This document shows, piece after piece, positions 62,861 to 64,000 of a stretch of DNA of 64,000 bases. Below the pieces are notes generated by a model. That model made no database searches and was not told where the DNA came from. It worked only from the letters and a program-made list of their open reading frames with translations. The stretch comes from Oscillospiraceae bacterium (lineage in GTDB: Bacteria > Bacillota > Clostridia > Oscillospirales > Acutalibacteraceae). The position numbers and the translations under genes were made by a program. Location of the stretch: NCBI GenBank assembly GCA_022650485.1, contig JALCPP010000001.1:356824-420823 (forward strand), written 5' to 3'. The number at the start of each line of letters is the position of its first letter. Position 1 is the stretch's first letter.

Positions 62861-64000
62861 AAGAATCATGGAGCTGGAGATCAGCCGTCCCGGTACGTTC
62901 GGCTCGAATACTTCGTCGACAATTGCGTTGCCCGCCACCCCCTATGAGCTGTTGGATGCACTGGACAGGGCGCGCGTGACCGACGAACGGGTTATCTACT
63001 CCACGGAAATCCTGCGCTGCGAACTGGACTACCTGCCCCAATTTCTCAGCCCCAGCTCCAACCTGTATGAAATGAACCATCTCTCCCAGCGGCTGGCCTC
63101 ACTCAGCGATTGGGAGCTGGACTGCTTCGAAGGGATGGTGATGATGGACGCTATCCAGAACAGCTATGCTTTGATCCCTGTGGATCGGCTGATCAACATG
63201 ACCGCCAGTATGGAGCACTGTCAGATCGCCTACGAAGCACACAACGACGAATCCCTCGGCAAATTTTATGCGGAAAACGGCTTCGTGCCGCAACTGGACA
63301 GCCTGCCGGACAATATCTACGCATGGCTGGACTTCGGCAAGATCGGAAAAGAGATTCGCGAGGGCGAAGGCGGCGTCTTTACCCCGCACGGCTATGTGGT
63401 GCAGAACGGTATGATCGCGCGGCTGTATCAGAGCGGAGAGGCCGTCCCCGCCGAGAAGCCGGACTACACGGTGCTCCTGCGCGTGACCAAAGGGTATTTC
63501 AACGATCCCGAATCTGACAACGGCCTCTCCGCGCTCCTGAAGCTGCCCGCCGGCGATCAGGAGCTTTTTCAAGCGGTGAAGGAGGTGGACGCGGTATCGC
63601 CGGAGGACTGCTCGTTTGTCGCCGTGGACTGCGCCATTCCGCAATTGACGGAGAAAATCACAGATGAGCTGGAAGCAACAAATGGCGATTGCTACGGTCT
63701 GGTCAACGAACTGGCGGGACAGCTCCGGCATCTTGACCGCGAGGGCGGCGTCCCCATTTGCAAGGCGATGCTGATGTCGGCGCCCAGGGACATCTCTCTG
63801 GAGGAAGCGCTCGACCTCGCGTATCAGACCGATGAATTCAGGCTTCTGCGGGAAACCGCGACCCCTGCGGATTACGCGAAAGCGGAGCTTGCGAAATGTA
63901 CAATCCCGCTGAAAGAGGAACTGTTTGCCAGTGACGCGGCCCTCTGCTCTTACGGTGAAAGGCTCATGGAGCGCGACAAGGCTTCCTCCACCGAATACGG
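62847..64000 (+). CDS. ArdA-like antirestriction protein, 3' end cut by window edge
   Basis: An open frame from a TTG at 62847 (GGGAGG eight bases upstream) to the window edge, 384 codons seen. The N-terminal 170 residues contain LPATPYELLDALDRA, then LSQRLASLSDWELDCFEGMV, a pattern typical of ArdA-type DNA-mimic proteins, and the chain is acidic. ArdA proteins block type I restriction during conjugative transfer. The long tail seen here goes well beyond a single ArdA domain. The call is by motif resemblance only. Confidence 0.65.
   Translation, partial: MINNKRIMELEISRPGTFGSNTSSTIALPATPYELLDALDRARVTDERVIYSTEILRCELDYLPQFLSPSSNLYEMNHLSQRLASLSDWELDCFEGMVMMDAIQNSYALIPVDRLINMTASMEHCQIAYEAHNDESLGKFYAENGFVPQLDSLPDNIYAWLDFGKIGKEIREGEGGVFTPHGYVVQNGMIARLYQSGEAVPAEKPDYTVLLRVTKGYFNDPESDNGLSALLKLPAGDQELFQAVKEVDAVSPEDCSFVAVDCAIPQLTEKITDELEATNGDCYGLVNELAGQLRHLDREGGVPICKAMLMSAPRDISLEEALDLAYQTDEFRLLRETATPADYAKAELAKCTIPLKEELFASDAALCSYGERLMERDKASSTEY

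Larger units (their letters stand above)
60965..64000. mobile_element. Left part of an integrative/conjugative element (putative)
   Basis: Directly after tRNA-Ala the gene content switches to accessory genes typical of clostridial integrative elements: an LPD28-like protein, a DUF4314 protein and an ArdA-like protein, tightly packed on the plus strand and more GC-rich than the flanking genes. The outer end is beyond the window, and no integrase or att repeat is seen inside it. Confidence 0.6.

Noticed and set aside
1..64000. CRISPR arrays, rRNA genes and insertion sequences
   Set aside because: None were seen: no regularly spaced repeats other than the 117-bp tRNA-derived units, no rRNA signatures and no transposase.

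Overview
The window is chromosomal DNA of a low-to-mid GC anaerobic Firmicute, most likely a clostridial member of the Oscillospirales (Ruminococcaceae-like). Evidence: Firmicute gene neighbourhoods (miaB-ylbF/ymcA-mutS-mutL; yggS-sepF-ylmH-divIVA-ileS; mcsA-mcsB; tepA-spoIIIE), strong AGGAGG ribosome binding sites, many TTG/GTG starts, and strict-anaerobe enzymes (a group-B-like [FeFe] hydrogenase, flavodiiron protein, formate-THF ligase, Rex). Assignments rest on reading the sequence; no database search was run.

Layout. 1-6.8 kb (minus): acn - traX-like - icd - rex, then lemA and a DUF2207 gene cut by the window edge. 7-11.7 kb (plus): a TepA/ClpP-like protease, FtsK/SpoIIIE, a ComEC-type metallo-beta-lactamase protein and a DUF3006 protein. 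11.7-17 kb: divergent rodA-like and fhs-tsaE-tsaB-rpiB-upp. 17.1-20.9 kb: an Rrf2/IscR-like regulator, then an acyl-CoA dehydrogenase fused to the C-terminal FAD domain of EtfA and a rubredoxin, then a flavodiiron protein. 21-32 kb: pyrG, a cyclophilin lipoprotein, an S1-domain protein, mcsAB, a 48-residue Cys-rich microprotein, a PHP phosphoesterase, an ABC-2 transporter and the hydrogenase. 32.4-38.1 kb: the purine cluster purE-purM-purN-(PurO-like IMP cyclohydrolase)-(AICAR transformylase)-purD, preceded by a 24-codon ORF and a terminator. 38.2-56.6 kb: stomatin/NfeD, a ComEA-like protein, lspA-rluD, and a long cluster from miaB to ileS. 56.7-60.5 kb: DUF4097, GT2, TetR and CNNM/CBS genes. 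60.6-61 kb: two degenerate tRNA-derived 117-bp units and one intact tRNA-Ala(GGC). 61.2-64 kb: the start of an integrative/conjugative element, with accessory genes including an ArdA-like protein.

How it fits together. Rex (NADH/NAD+ sensor) ends the acn operon. A near-consensus clostridial Rex operator sits just downstream of the hydrogenase promoter, and a weaker one overlaps the acn -35, which suggests a small local Rex regulon. The most striking system is the Rrf2-controlled pair at 17-21 kb. The fused dehydrogenase carries, in one chain, an acyl-CoA oxidising FAD site, a second FAD domain and a rubredoxin, and the next gene encodes the flavodiiron protein that rubredoxins commonly feed. 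The same 25-bp dyad lies at the regulator's own promoter and just upstream of the fusion gene. I infer a self-contained route from acyl-CoA to O2 or NO reduction.
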